DNA of 64,000 nt from an uncultured Clostridia bacterium (GTDB lineage Bacteria > Bacillota > Clostridia > Christensenellales > UBA1242), in contig CAKVOE010000002.1 of the NCBI GenBank assembly GCA_934778215.1, forward strand, positions 385,374 to 449,373. The letters run 5' to 3'. A program made the position numbers and the translations under genes. The notes beneath the pieces are model-generated. The model was given only the letters and a program-made list of their open reading frames with translations. It made no database searches and was not told the origin of the DNA. Positions 1-9,221 of the stretch are shown here, in pieces. Within the stretch, counting starts at the first letter, position 1. Each line of letters begins with the position of its first letter.

Positions 1-1
1 A

Positions 2-553
2 CTTATTAATTGTATGAGCATAGTAAAGGACGATTATCCAAAATTTGTGCAATACAATTTAATGAATTTAATTGGCTCGCATGATACTTCAAGAATAGCG
101 AACGAAATAGAAAAAATTGATAGTACTCACACAAAAGAACTAACAAAAATGGCAACGCTATTAGAATATAGTTTTATTGGTATACCAACTATTTATTATG
201 GCGATGAGGTGGGAACAAAGAACATAAAAGGGAACATCAGTCGAACGCCATATCCTTGGGGAAAGGAAGACAAAAGTCTGCTTTATTGGTATAAAAGATT
301 AGGTGAGCTAAGAAGTTTAAAATCGGTAGTTAAGGGTAGTTATTCAATAGAAGAAAACGAGGGCGGAGTAGTAGTAATATTGCGTCAATATGAAGAAGAA
401 CGGGTTTATATTGTGCTAAATCATAGCGACAATGAGTACAAACTTATATTAGATGAAAAATACACCGAAATTGTCACGGGAACAACCGCTCCCAAAAAGA
501 CATTTACCGTTCCACCAATGGGCGTTTTAGTTGTAAAAAATTATCTAAAATAA
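2..553 (+). CDS. GH13 family alpha-glycosidase, C-terminal part (left edge)
   Basis: The frame is open from base 2, so the true start lies left of the window and the ATG at 14 is internal. The visible part has the GH13 motif with the conserved His-Asp pair (IGSHDTSRI), then GIPTIYYGDEVG and PYPWG, which close the catalytic barrel in neopullulanase/alpha-glucosidase-type enzymes. About 90 residues of a beta-rich C-terminal domain follow. The family hydrolyses alpha-glucosidic bonds in maltodextrin-type sugars. A terminator follows the stop at once, so this is the last gene of its transcript. The exact substrate cannot be told from this part. Confidence 0.85.
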   Translation, partial: LINCMSIVKDDYPKFVQYNLMNLIGSHDTSRIANEIEKIDSTHTKELTKMATLLEYSFIGIPTIYYGDEVGTKNIKGNISRTPYPWGKEDKSLLYWYKRLGELRSLKSVVKGSYSIEENEGGVVVILRQYEEERVYIVLNHSDNEYKLILDEKYTEIVTGTTAPKKTFTVPPMGVLVVKNYLK

Positions 554-556
554 AAC

Positions 557-592
557 AAAACATCAATTCCTTTATGGGAGTTGATGTTTTTT
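557..592 (+). terminator. Rho-independent terminator
   Basis: A 14-base arm (557-570, AAAACATCAATTCC) pairs with the bases from 576 on across a TTTAT loop, with one mismatch, and a T-run follows. It ends the glycosidase transcript and could also act on the opposing GatB/YqeY transcript. Confidence 0.85.
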
Positions 593-615
593 ATAAAACT
601 TTAAATATTTTTTGG

Positions 616-1041
616 TTATTGCATTGATTTTAGCACATCAGATACAAGTTTCATATCTACTGAGCCGTTATAGTTTTGTTTAAAGTGTTTCATAACGCTA
701 GGTGTAGATTTGTCTTTTAGTCCTTCAATAATTTCTTTTATCTCTTTTTCGGATAGCATTTTTGGCAAATAAACTTCCAAAATTGCTTTTTGCTCAGCAA
801 TATTTTTTACTTGTTCGGTATTGCCAGCAAGTTCATAATTGGCTTGCTCTTCGTTTAATTCTTTTATAGTTTTAGAAATAATTTTTACCATGTCTGCATC
901 GGTTACCGTTCCGCCAGATGAGCGGGCTTCTACGCTTGCCAAAAGGTGCTTGTTCATAATAATGCTATAAATTGTTCTTGCGTTTTTGTTTTTGTCTTTA
1001 ATGGCTTGAATGTTTGCCGTTTTAATTGTGTCAATAATCAT
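616..1041 (-). CDS. GatB/YqeY-domain protein
   Basis: This 141-residue protein matches the YqeY family in size and pattern (MIIDTIKTANIQAIK start, then NEEQANYELAG and ILEVYLPKMLSEKEI). The domain also forms the tail of GatB, where it contacts tRNA in the amidotransferase complex. The standalone protein has no firmly known reaction. I chose the ATG at 1041 because AAGGAGAGAAAACTAT lies just before it. The frame is open upstream to 1155, but that extension looks unconserved. It is convergent with the glycosidase. Confidence 0.85.
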   Translation of the reverse strand: MIIDTIKTANIQAIKDKNKNARTIYSIIMNKHLLASVEARSSGGTVTDADMVKIISKTIKELNEEQANYELAGNTEQVKNIAEQKAILEVYLPKMLSEKEIKEIIEGLKDKSTPSVMKHFKQNYNGSVDMKLVSDVLKSMQ

Positions 1042-1165
1042 ATAGTTTTCTCTCCTTAAACTGTTTTTAGTATAGCACAATTTGTAATAAAATAAAAGCG
1101 TTTTTGCCATTATTATAAATAAACTTATTCCAAAAAAATTTAACTGTTGTTTCACAGCAAAATGG

Positions 1166-1195
1166 TTGAGTTGAGTATAATTATTGTGATATAAT
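1166..1195 (+). promoter_or_regulatory. Likely promoter of the ABC transporter gene
   Basis: TTGAGT (1166-1171), an 18-base spacer, then TATAAT (1190-1195). It lies 30 bases before the start at 1225, and a GGGGAG ribosome site sits in between. Confidence 0.55.
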
Positions 1196-1224
1196 CTTTT
1201 GGTAATTTAGGGGAGAAAGTTTTT

Positions 1225-3996
1225 ATGTTGGAACTAAGAGATATTACTAAGGTTTACGAAACAAAAGACCTTAGGGTAGAGGCGTTAAAGGGTATAAATA
1301 TTCAATTTCGAGAAAGTGAGTTTGTATCCATTTTGGGTCCGTCCGGTTGCGGAAAAACGACCTTTTTAAACATTGTGGGCGGACTAGATAAATATACCTC
1401 AGGCGACCTAATAATAAATGGCAAAAGCACCAAAAATTTTAATGATAGAGATTGGGACGCTTATAGAAATCATACCATAGGATTTGTCTTTCAAAGTTAT
1501 AACCTAATTCCGCATCAAACGGTATTGCAAAATGTAGAATTGGCATTAACTCTTTCAGGTATTAGTGGCGAAGAGCGAAAACAGCGAGCCATTGAAGCGT
1601 TAGAAAAGGTTGGGTTAAAGGACAAAATAAAAAGCAAGCCAAATCAACTTTCGGGCGGGCAGATGCAAAGGGTGGCAATAGCAAGAGCGTTGGTAAATAA
1701 CCCAGATATAGTTTTGGCAGATGAACCAACAGGGGCATTAGATAGCAAAACAAGTGTTCAGGTTATGGAATTGTTACGCCAAATAGCAAAAGAAAAATTA
1801 GTCATTATGGTTACGCATAATCCGAGCCTTGCCGACCAGTACAGTACTCGAATAGTTAAATTTTTAGACGGCGAATTGGTAGACGACAGCAATCCTCTTT
1901 CGGAGTTTGAAAAGGAGTTGATTCAAAAAAGAGAGGTTGAACCATCAGCTCCCCAATTAGACTCAAACACAAAAAAGATCAAAAAGGAAAAGGTCTTTAA
2001 AAAGACATCAATGTCATTTTTTACTGCCATGGGGTTATCTTTTAAAAACCTTTTAACAAAAAAGACCCGAACATTATTGGTTGCAATTGCTGGCAGTATA
2101 GGAATTTTTGGAATAGCATTAATATTGGCTCTTTCTAACGGGTTTCAAGCGTATATTAATAAAACACAAGAAGACACGCTGTCTAGTTATCCATTAACAA
2201 TAACTCGAAGCAATACCGATGTTACAAGTATAATGCTATCAATATTTACACAAAAGAACGAAATAATTCATGATGATGACGCTGTATATGGCGGAGATAC
2301 AATGTCGGGATTGTTTGAAACGGCGTCAAAACAACTTTCAAAAATGAACGACTTAAACGCTTTTAAACAATATTTAGAGGAGCATAAATCAGAACTGGGC
2401 GAAAATTTAAGTGCCATTCAATACACTTACGAGTTGGGTCTTTCGAGCGGGTTAAGTATGAATTTAATGGGGGGATCGAAAGCGGGAAAGTCTAATAGTT
2501 TGTTGGATATTCATTTGCCAGACGGTTACCAAGTAAAGCCAGAATCTAGTGCATTATACGACCTAATAATTATGTATGCTGTAGTATATTTAGAAAGTGA
2601 GTTTCCTATGCAAATAGAGGCATCTGGAAACAACTTTAATATCACAATAACAGATGCAACCGATAAAAAATATTCTAAAGAGTATGCTATTGAGTTTTTG
2701 TGTGGTTATATAGAACTTGCAAAAGACTCAATAAATAAACCCGAAGAGAAAAAACTTTCGGTTTTATCACAAAACAAGGCAGATTTTACCAAAAAAGAGT
2801 TTAATGCCATTATTGGTAAGGCTATGGGAATAAATTTGGATTCTTATGAGAAGACCGATTTAAACGTATTTACCGAAATGATAGATAATTTAACATTGTT
2901 AAAAACGCAATATCAGTTGCTCGGCAATAACAGTAGGTGGGCTACCGAAAGCGATGAAACGATGCTGGTTTTAAACGCAAACTCTGAGTTAGACGACTAC
3001 ATTTTATACGCGTTGGGTCTTTATTCTACCGAAGATATGAACAATCATCTAAAAAGCCTTTTTACAGACAACAAAAGCACCATCAAAATTAATTATGACG
3101 ATATAATTGGCAAAGAGTTTAAAATTTTATTAAAAACTGACTATTATGTAGATATAAATGGAAGTGGCGAGTGTGTAGATATAAGAACATTAAAAGAGTC
3201 CGAAAGGGCGGAAGACAGAGAAATCTTTGCCACAGAGTTCAAAAAGCTTTTAGAGGATAAAAACAAGGGCAAAACCATAAAAATTGTGGGTATTGCAAGA
3301 CTAAATGACAGTTCTACCGCCGGACCATTAAGCACGGGCATTTGTTACACCGACAAACTTACCAACGAGTTAATAGACAAATACAACAGCGCCTCAGTCG
3401 TTCAAAGCGGTACGGTGCAACCGATTAGCAAAACACCCGTTTCAATCAGTTTTTATGCGTCTACTTTTGAAGCAAAGGAAAAAATAGAGAACTTTATAAA
3501 GGCGTATAATGATGGGGTAGAAGAGGAAAAGAAGATTGAATATACCGATTATGTTGGATTGATGATGGGTGCAATTTCTACCATAATATCAGCAATAAGT
3601 TATGTGCTAATTGCCTTTGTTTCGGTATCGCTAATTGTTTCTTCAATTATGATAGGAATAATTACATATATTTCGGTGCTAGAAAGAATAAAAGAAATTG
3701 GCATTTTAAGAGCGGTTGGAGCAAGCAAGAGAGATATAAAAAGAGTATTTACTTCCGAAACGCTAATTATAGGTCTAATTGCAGGACTTATTGGCGTGTT
3801 GTTTGCAGGAATTTGCACAATTCCTATAAATTTAGTTATTAACAACCTTGCAGATATCAAAAATGTCGCAAAATTGCCTATATTAGGTGCGGTTATACTT
3901 GTTGCTATAAGTATGTTCCTAACATTTGTTGCGGGGCTAATTCCTGCAAAAATTGCGTCAAAAAAGGACCCGGTTATAGCACTAAGGTCAGAATAA
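1225..3996 (+). CDS. ABC transporter, ATPase-permease fusion (MacB/FtsX type)
   Basis: A 923-residue protein with both transporter parts in one chain. Residues 1-230 are a MacB/LolD-type ATPase: Walker A GPSGCGKTT, signature LSGGQ, Walker B with ADEPTGALD, switch His in MVTHN. After a charged linker comes a first membrane segment near residue 285, then an extracytoplasmic domain of roughly 450 residues, then three C-terminal membrane segments with the FtsX motif ILRAVGASKRDI. Such proteins move lipoproteins, peptides or drugs, or drive cell-wall hydrolases by mechanotransmission. The substrate is unknown. The gene stands alone and ends at a strong hairpin. Confidence 0.9.
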   Translation: MLELRDITKVYETKDLRVEALKGINIQFRESEFVSILGPSGCGKTTFLNIVGGLDKYTSGDLIINGKSTKNFNDRDWDAYRNHTIGFVFQSYNLIPHQTVLQNVELALTLSGISGEERKQRAIEALEKVGLKDKIKSKPNQLSGGQMQRVAIARALVNNPDIVLADEPTGALDSKTSVQVMELLRQIAKEKLVIMVTHNPSLADQYSTRIVKFLDGELVDDSNPLSEFEKELIQKREVEPSAPQLDSNTKKIKKEKVFKKTSMSFFTAMGLSFKNLLTKKTRTLLVAIAGSIGIFGIALILALSNGFQAYINKTQEDTLSSYPLTITRSNTDVTSIMLSIFTQKNEIIHDDDAVYGGDTMSGLFETASKQLSKMNDLNAFKQYLEEHKSELGENLSAIQYTYELGLSSGLSMNLMGGSKAGKSNSLLDIHLPDGYQVKPESSALYDLIIMYAVVYLESEFPMQIEASGNNFNITITDATDKKYSKEYAIEFLCGYIELAKDSINKPEEKKLSVLSQNKADFTKKEFNAIIGKAMGINLDSYEKTDLNVFTEMIDNLTLLKTQYQLLGNNSRWATESDETMLVLNANSELDDYILYALGLYSTEDMNNHLKSLFTDNKSTIKINYDDIIGKEFKILLKTDYYVDINGSGECVDIRTLKESERAEDREIFATEFKKLLEDKNKGKTIKIVGIARLNDSSTAGPLSTGICYTDKLTNELIDKYNSASVVQSGTVQPISKTPVSISFYASTFEAKEKIENFIKAYNDGVEEEKKIEYTDYVGLMMGAISTIISAISYVLIAFVSVSLIVSSIMIGIITYISVLERIKEIGILRAVGASKRDIKRVFTSETLIIGLIAGLIGVLFAGICTIPINLVINNLADIKNVAKLPILGAVILVAISMFLTFVAGLIPAKIASKKDPVIALRSE

Positions 3997-4027
3997 AACA
4001 ACCCTCATCACCAAAATTACAAAAAAT

Positions 4028-4058
4028 AAGAATTCACCAGCCAAGCTGGTGAATTCTT
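4028..4058 (+). terminator. Strong bidirectional hairpin terminator
   Basis: A perfect 14-bp stem (4028-4041 with 4045-4058) with a CAA loop, A-rich before and T-rich after. It separates the ABC gene from the island edge. Confidence 0.85.
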
Positions 4059-4068
4059 CTTTGAAAAT

Positions 4069-4127
4069 TGGTGTGAATAGGCAGATTCGAACTGCCGGCC
4101 TATCGCTTAGGAGCAATGGAAAATTAT
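4069..4127 (-). repeat. tRNA-Arg(CCU) 3' half, island end (att-like)
   Basis: Bases 4069-4113 read on the minus strand are the 3' half of tRNA-Arg(CCU): CTCCTAAG, T-arm, acceptor strand and CCA. Homology with the full gene at 18076-18152 stops in the anticodon loop. The next bases (GAGCAATGGAAAATTAT) match the flank of another 3' half at 21567-21625, so they are element sequence rather than tRNA. This is the footprint of tyrosine-recombinase integration at a tRNA anticodon loop. Confidence 0.85.
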
Positions 4128-4239
4128 AAAATTAGCGTGTTTATAATCAAAAATCGCAATTATTGTGAAAATTGTAGTCAAAATTGTGTATTAACATCGC
4201 TAATCTGCCTAATTTTTGCATTCTAAATACAAAACCTTT

Positions 4240-4296
4240 GGAATCTACGGTGCACAAATGGTGCACTTTTAAGAGATTTTATGGTTTGGGTGCATT
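4240..4296. repeat. Element terminal sequence, inverted relative at 21395-21455
   Basis: The stretch with two GTGCAC hexamers and GGTTTGGGTGCA is related, in inverted orientation and with mismatches, to 21395-21455. It lies just inside the island edge, so it is probably an arm region shared by two related integrative elements. Bases 4128-4240 hold nothing else I recognise. Confidence 0.55.
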
Positions 4297-4989
4297 TCAC
4301 ACATTTTTATCATTAAATGAGTTGATATTTTCTAGATAAATTTCGTGCATATCCATCGCATATTGATCAACATCTTTTACTTTATCATATTTGGCTAACA
4401 TTGCCTTATAATGTTCATGTATTATTTTATCGTAGTCATGGTAGAATTTTTCTATCAAAAGAATATTTTCTGTGGCAAAATCCATTATTGGCAAAGCAAA
4501 GAAATATTTAAAATAACGCTGAAATGCAATATTCTCAGGTTTATTTGGATGTAATTCATCATATTTCAATAAAGTATAATTTGCAATTAGTAAATCTTCT
4601 TCGTCTCCATCGCTAAACAGGTTACCCGATCCGATCTTAAAGTGAAACACATGCTGCAAATAGTTTCGCATACCAAGTAAAATTAAATACCACTCATTAT
4701 TAAATAACGAGTCAACAGTCTTTTTATATTTTTTACTTTTGATATAATTTGTATTCAAATCTTTTTCAAAAGATTTTATATATTGTTTTAGAATAGAAGA
4801 AGTCAAAATAAAATTGTTAAATGCATATTCAACTTCTTTATATTCAATATCTTCAATTTTTTCTCTTACTTTGTAAATGGAATCTAAGGCAAAATAATTA
4901 TATCTAATATTGGTCATTAAGTGACTTAAAGCATTTAATCCTTTTATTATCTTTGCACATTGAAAATTTGATTTATCATTTGTTTTCAT
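4297..4989 (-). CDS. HEPN-like protein of unknown function
   Basis: A helical protein of about 230 residues with no family I can name. Near the middle it has RNYLQH, an R-x4-H motif like the catalytic or structural motif of HEPN domains, which are common in RNase toxins and abortive infection proteins. The ATG at 4989 follows a TATACT box by about eight bases and has no clear Shine-Dalgarno, so the message may be leaderless. A longer TTG-started form (to 5016) is possible. It is the first gene inside the tRNA-Arg island and points outward. Confidence 0.45.
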   Translation of the reverse strand: MKTNDKSNFQCAKIIKGLNALSHLMTNIRYNYFALDSIYKVREKIEDIEYKEVEYAFNNFILTSSILKQYIKSFEKDLNTNYIKSKKYKKTVDSLFNNEWYLILLGMRNYLQHVFHFKIGSGNLFSDGDEEDLLIANYTLLKYDELHPNKPENIAFQRYFKYFFALPIMDFATENILLIEKFYHDYDKIIHEHYKAMLAKYDKVKDVDQYAMDMHEIYLENINSFNDKNV

Positions 4990-5033
4990 AGAATTAGTAT
5001 AACATAAATACAGCAAAAATGCTTATAATTTAA

Positions 5034-5273
5034 CTAAGATTGAAACAATTTCTTACAAACCCTATAAGTAATTTCAACAACATGGTCAATTTCAAGGTTA
5101 TGAAGTTGACCTTTTTCTATGTCTAAATTAAAATACTCTCGCCATTTTTCTTTTGAAAAGCCTTTAACAAAAGTGTCTTCAAGTTCACAAATCTTGTTTA
5201 ATTGCAATTGCATTTCAGCAGACATTTTCTCACTTTCTAGAATATCTCTTACTAGTCGTAAAACGTGGTTCAA
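5034..5273 (-). CDS. Small conserved island protein (paralogue relic at 19942)
   Basis: About 80 residues, unknown family. The tail (LDIEKGQLHNLEIDHVVEITYRVCKKLF) closely matches the relic at 19942-20064. I favour the TTG start at 5273, because GGAGG lies eight bases before it. An ATG at 5288 has no ribosome site. It overlaps the end of the upstream gene, so the pair is translationally coupled. Confidence 0.5.
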   Translation of the reverse strand: MNHVLRLVRDILESEKMSAEMQLQLNKICELEDTFVKGFSKEKWREYFNLDIEKGQLHNLEIDHVVEITYRVCKKLFQS

Positions 5274-5595
5274 CTTTTTCACCTCCATTTGAAATTATAG
5301 AAACATATTTGGCATAATCTTCGCCGTCGCTGTACACCAGGAGCATAATATCACTCTGTAAACAGCAAAACATTAACACATGGAAATAACCTTTGCTATC
5401 AATATACATTTCTTCTTTATGTAACGCTATATTGGGATCATCTTCTAACAAGTATTCACGTAAATGGAGGAAGGGATATTTAGCCAAATATATGACTCTT
5501 TCAACTACATACTTGTCTTCAAAACCATCACACTTATCAATCTTGTTCCTTGTTAATCTTGCATTAGTAATATCACAAACAAATCCCGCCTCCAT
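5230..5595 (-). CDS. Small hypothetical protein
   Basis: 121 residues from the ATG at 5595, chosen for the AAGGAGGTGGGCT ribosome site just before it. The frame is open further to 5709 but without start signals. I recognise no domain. It has two Cys in FHVLMFCCLQ and an acidic tail region. It forms a two-gene unit with the 5034-5273 gene and is divergent from the restriction operon. The inverted repeats upstream may be shared control sites. Confidence 0.5.
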   Translation of the reverse strand: MEAGFVCDITNARLTRNKIDKCDGFEDKYVVERVIYLAKYPFLHLREYLLEDDPNIALHKEEMYIDSKGYFHVLMFCCLQSDIMLLVYSDGEDYAKYVSIISNGGEKVEPRFTTSKRYSRK

Positions 5596-5670
5596 AGCCC
5601 ACCTCCTTGGCGTTTGTGTTTTACCGTAAATAAATTTCTTTTGCAAGTCATTTTGAGAAATATACGATTT

Positions 5671-5770
5671 GCTCCAGAAAGTTGTATAAAACTCAATTAT
5701 CTGGAGCAAATAAGCATAAAAATTATATGTTTTTCTCCAGAAAATACAGTTTTATTGCATTAACTGGAGA
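5671..5770. promoter_or_regulatory. Two CTCCAG/CTGGAG inverted repeats, candidate operators
   Basis: In the divergent gap between the small-gene pair and the restriction operon there are two palindromes with long spacers: GCTCCAGA (5671-5678) with TCTGGAGC (5700-5707), and TCTCCAG (5734-5740) with CTGGAGA (5764-5770). Same half-site and near-equal spacing (21 and 23 bases) suggest binding by one protein, or RNA stem-loops in the leftward leader. Confidence 0.45.
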
Positions 5771-5883
5771 GAATAATTTTTCACCACATTTTCTAAGGAA
5801 AAATATTTTTCTTATAAAATATTGTAAATTAAATACAATTTACAGATTTTTTATGTTATAATTGTCATAGATTGGAGGTCTTT

Positions 5884-6558
5884 ATGGAAGAAACTGCTGG
5901 ATATATTTACATTTTAACAAACCCATCTTTCCCGGAATATGTGAAAATTGGTTATGCAAGTGATGTTGATGAAAGATTAACACAACTAAATAGAAGTGAA
6001 TGCATTCCTTTTTCTTTCCAGGTATATGCAACTTATAAAGTAGCTGAGCGTTTAACTGATAAAAAAGTCCATGCAATAATTGATAGATTTAACCCAGGGT
6101 TAAGAGCAATTGAAAATAATAATGGTAAACAACGCAAAAGAGAGTTTTATATTATGAGTGCTGAAGATGCATATCAAACGCTAGAAGACATTGCATCGAT
6201 AAATGGTCTATTGAAGAACTTAAAACGCATTGCTCCAACTCAGGAACAGAGAAAACAAACAAAAGAAGCTGTTGAGATTAAAAGACACTATGAAAGGACT
6301 AGGAAAAAACTTACATTTTCTGAATATGGAATTCCAATTGGCTCTGAGCTTGTTTATACAAAAGATCCAACAATAAAATGTATAGTTATATCTGAAACAA
6401 AAGTTGAATATGAAGGGAAACAATATTCTCTGAGTGGATTAGCTGGAGAATTGAATGTGCAACGTGGCAGCAAAAATAGACATGTTGCAGGGACTGATGT
6501 TTTTACATATAATGGTGAAATCCTATCAATGGAATTAAGAACAAGATTAGGTATATAA
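5884..6558 (+). CDS. GIY-YIG nuclease family protein (T5orf172/MUG113-like)
   Basis: 224 residues from the ATG at 5884, chosen for GGAGG seven bases before it. The N-terminal 100 residues carry the divergent GIY-YIG pattern (GYIYILTNP, then VKIGYASDVDERLTQLN), as in the T5orf172 family. A basic middle part follows, then a C-terminal domain of about 70 residues. It is the first gene of the long operon ending in hsdR, with 2 bases to the next gene. The family cuts DNA in several mobile-element settings. A role here as an extra nuclease of the restriction locus is inference. Confidence 0.75.
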   Translation: MEETAGYIYILTNPSFPEYVKIGYASDVDERLTQLNRSECIPFSFQVYATYKVAERLTDKKVHAIIDRFNPGLRAIENNNGKQRKREFYIMSAEDAYQTLEDIASINGLLKNLKRIAPTQEQRKQTKEAVEIKRHYERTRKKLTFSEYGIPIGSELVYTKDPTIKCIVISETKVEYEGKQYSLSGLAGELNVQRGSKNRHVAGTDVFTYNGEILSMELRTRLGI

Positions 6559-6560
6559 TT

Positions 6561-7625
6561 ATGAGCGAAATAATAGGTTTTGAAAATATTGCAACCCATA
6601 TAAAAAATGATCTTGATTCTGATAAAGATGTGCTTTTGTATGCTTTCAATGCAACAGGAAAAACAAGACTGTCTTGTACTTTTGAAAATGATGAAAATAT
6701 AAAATCTCTTAGTTATAATGCAATTGTTGAAGATTATTTTACATGGGATAATGAAGAAAAGGTTATGTCAATTTTAACAAATACATGGCTTTTTAACTTT
6801 ATTAAGGATGAGTACTTAGAAAAAGATATTTTATTTTATTTTAATAAATTTACAGATGTCAAAATTGAACCTTTAATTGATTTTGATACTGGTAATGTAC
6901 AATTTTTACTGCCTGACGAAAATGGTAATAGGATTGCTGTTAAGATTTCAAAAGGTGAAGAAACTTTATTTAAATGGTCGGTTTTTTACGCTGCATTAAA
7001 GCAAGCTGTTGATATATTAAGTGAAAAACAAGAAGATAGATCAACTGAAGAGTTCAATAATTTGAAATACATAATAATTGATGATCCGATGTCGTCATTA
7101 GATGAATTTAAAATTTATACTTTGTCAATGCAGCTCATTAAATTAATCCAATACGTACATGAAAAAGAAATAGACATTAAATTTTTGATTACAACACACC
7201 ATGTTATGTTTTATAATATACTTTTTAACACACTAAGAAATAGAAATCCAAAATGTCTATTTTACATAATGCAAAATATTGATCAAAATATTTATCTTAA
7301 AAATCTTGGGACTAGAACCCCAATATCATATCACCTAAAATCACTTGCCGAAATAAAAAAGGCATTTAATACGAATACAATAAGAAAGAATCATTTTAAC
7401 ATTTTTAGAAGTGTTATAGAAAAAAGTTCAATATTTTTGGGCTATTCTAATTGGCAAGATTTATTTGCAAATTATGATCACAAAGAAGATTTGAATAAAA
7501 TAGTAAATATGAATAGTCATGAACGATACATGGATTTAGAAACAGAATACCTAACAAATGAACAAATAAATATTTTTAAAGATGGCTTTGACTATTTCAT
7601 TAATACATATAAAATAAAATTATAG
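6561..7625 (+). CDS. ABC/RecF-type ATPase, candidate PrrC-like anticodon nuclease
   Basis: 354 residues. Walker A is NATGKT (30-35), a signature-like segment is KGEETLFKWS (131-140), and Walker B with D-loop is IIIDDPMSSLD (171-181), followed by the switch HH (213-214). The C-terminal part has R283-x3-E287 and H320. PrrC, the anticodon nuclease carried inside a type I restriction locus, uses an Arg-x3-Glu and a His about 32 residues later, so spacing and context fit. The protein is somewhat shorter than PrrC. It sits two bases after the GIY-YIG gene and ten before hsdM. The ATPase call is firm; nuclease activity is inference. Confidence 0.6.
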   Translation: MSEIIGFENIATHIKNDLDSDKDVLLYAFNATGKTRLSCTFENDENIKSLSYNAIVEDYFTWDNEEKVMSILTNTWLFNFIKDEYLEKDILFYFNKFTDVKIEPLIDFDTGNVQFLLPDENGNRIAVKISKGEETLFKWSVFYAALKQAVDILSEKQEDRSTEEFNNLKYIIIDDPMSSLDEFKIYTLSMQLIKLIQYVHEKEIDIKFLITTHHVMFYNILFNTLRNRNPKCLFYIMQNIDQNIYLKNLGTRTPISYHLKSLAEIKKAFNTNTIRKNHFNIFRSVIEKSSIFLGYSNWQDLFANYDHKEDLNKIVNMNSHERYMDLETEYLTNEQINIFKDGFDYFINTYKIKL

Positions 7626-7634
7626 GAGTAAACA

Positions 7635-9218
7635 ATGGCAAATAACATTAAAGAACAAGAAAGAGATGAACTACATAAAGCGATTTGGAATATTGCGAAT
7701 GATTTAAGAGGCTCGGTTGATGGCTGGGACTTCAAACAATATGTTCTAGGCTTTATGTTTTATAGATATATCTCTGAGAATATTGCAAATTATATAAATA
7801 AAAATGAACATGAGTCTGGTGATATTAATTTTGATTACACAAAATTAAGTGATTCAGAAGCTGAACAGGCTCGAGAAGATATGGTAAACAGTAGAGGCTT
7901 TTTCATTTTGCCAAGCCAACTTTTTTGCAATGTAAGGGCGAATGCAAATAAATTTCCAAAATACAAAGAAAATCTGAATGAAACTTTAGAAAAGGTTTTT
8001 AAAGCCATTGAAAACTCTGCTAAAGGCAGCGATAGCGAAGATGATTTTAAAGGCTTATTTGATGATATTGATGTTAACTCAAATAAACTTGGTGCTACGG
8101 TTGCTAAAAGAAATGAAAAATTGCTTAAAATTTTAGACAACATTGGCGAAATGAAGCTTGGTAATTATCAAGATAATACAATAGATGCATTTGGTGATGC
8201 CTATGAATTTTTGATGGGAATGTATGCCTCGAATGCTGGAAAATCTGGTGGTGAGTATTATACTCCACAAGAAGTCTCAGAATTACTTACAAGACTAACA
8301 GTTGTTGGTAAAACAGAAGTTAATAAGGTTTATGATCCAGCATGTGGTTCTGGTTCACTGCTTTTGAACTTTGCAAAAGTACTTGGAAAAGATAAAGTCC
8401 GTCAAGGTTTTTTTGGTCAAGAAATAAATCTAACAACATACAATCTTTGCAGAATCAATATGTTTTTACATGACATCAATTATGATGAGTTTAACATTGC
8501 TTGTGATGACACTCTTCTTTCTCCTCAGCATTGGGATGAAGAACCTTTTGAAGCGATTGTTTCTAATCCACCATATTCAATTAAGTGGCCTGGCGATGAT
8601 GATATAAAGCTTATAAATGATCCAAGATTTGCTCCAGCTGGAGTTCTTGCACCAAAGTCTAAGGCTGACCTTGCATTTGTTATGCACTCGCTTTCTTGGC
8701 TGGCAACAAACGGAACTGCTGCAATTGTATGCTTCCCTGGAATATTCTATCGTGGCGGTGCAGAGCAAAAAATAAGACAATATTTGATAGATAATAACTT
8801 TATCGATTGTATTATTCAATTGCCAGATAACCTATTTTTTGGTACAAGCATAGCAACCTGTATAATGGTATTAAAAAAGTCTAAAAATGACAATTCTACT
8901 CTCTTTATAGATGCAAGTAAGTATTGTGTTAAAGTTACAAACAATAATAAATTAAGAACAGGCAAAGGCGGAGATATTGAAAAAATCCTTGAATTATTTT
9001 CAAATAGAAGAGACGTTGATAACATTGCAAAACTTGTTCCTAATGAAGAAATAGCAAAACAAAACTACAATCTTTCAGTTTCTACATATGTTGAGAAAGA
9101 AGATACCAAGGAAAAAATTGATATTAAAGAATTAAATGCAAAAATAAGGCAAATTGTCAGTCACGAACAAAAATTAAGGGAGTCTATAGATAAAATTATT
9201 GAAGAAATAGGAGAATAA
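7635..9218 (+). CDS. hsdM: Type I restriction-modification DNA methyltransferase subunit
   Basis: 527 residues. Motif I is DPACGSGS (234-241) and motif IV is NPPY (311-314), the N6-adenine methyltransferase signature. A helical N-terminal domain of about 150 residues precedes them, as in HsdM. It methylates adenine at the bipartite site chosen by HsdS and is part of the M2S methylase and the R2M2S complex. The ribosome site TAGGAG precedes the ATG. The next gene starts 3 bases after the stop. Confidence 0.95.
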   Translation: MANNIKEQERDELHKAIWNIANDLRGSVDGWDFKQYVLGFMFYRYISENIANYINKNEHESGDINFDYTKLSDSEAEQAREDMVNSRGFFILPSQLFCNVRANANKFPKYKENLNETLEKVFKAIENSAKGSDSEDDFKGLFDDIDVNSNKLGATVAKRNEKLLKILDNIGEMKLGNYQDNTIDAFGDAYEFLMGMYASNAGKSGGEYYTPQEVSELLTRLTVVGKTEVNKVYDPACGSGSLLLNFAKVLGKDKVRQGFFGQEINLTTYNLCRINMFLHDINYDEFNIACDDTLLSPQHWDEEPFEAIVSNPPYSIKWPGDDDIKLINDPRFAPAGVLAPKSKADLAFVMHSLSWLATNGTAAIVCFPGIFYRGGAEQKIRQYLIDNNFIDCIIQLPDNLFFGTSIATCIMVLKKSKNDNSTLFIDASKYCVKVTNNNKLRTGKGGDIEKILELFSNRRDVDNIAKLVPNEEIAKQNYNLSVSTYVEKEDTKEKIDIKELNAKIRQIVSHEQKLRESIDKIIEEIGE

Positions 9219-9221
9219 ATA

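Noticed and set aside
3600..4001. 133-codon frame opposite the ABC permease end
   Set aside because: Antisense shadow of the FtsX domain.
4069..4113. A tRNA-Arg gene at the left island edge
   Set aside because: Only the 3' half from the anticodon loop on is present; no 5' half adjoins.
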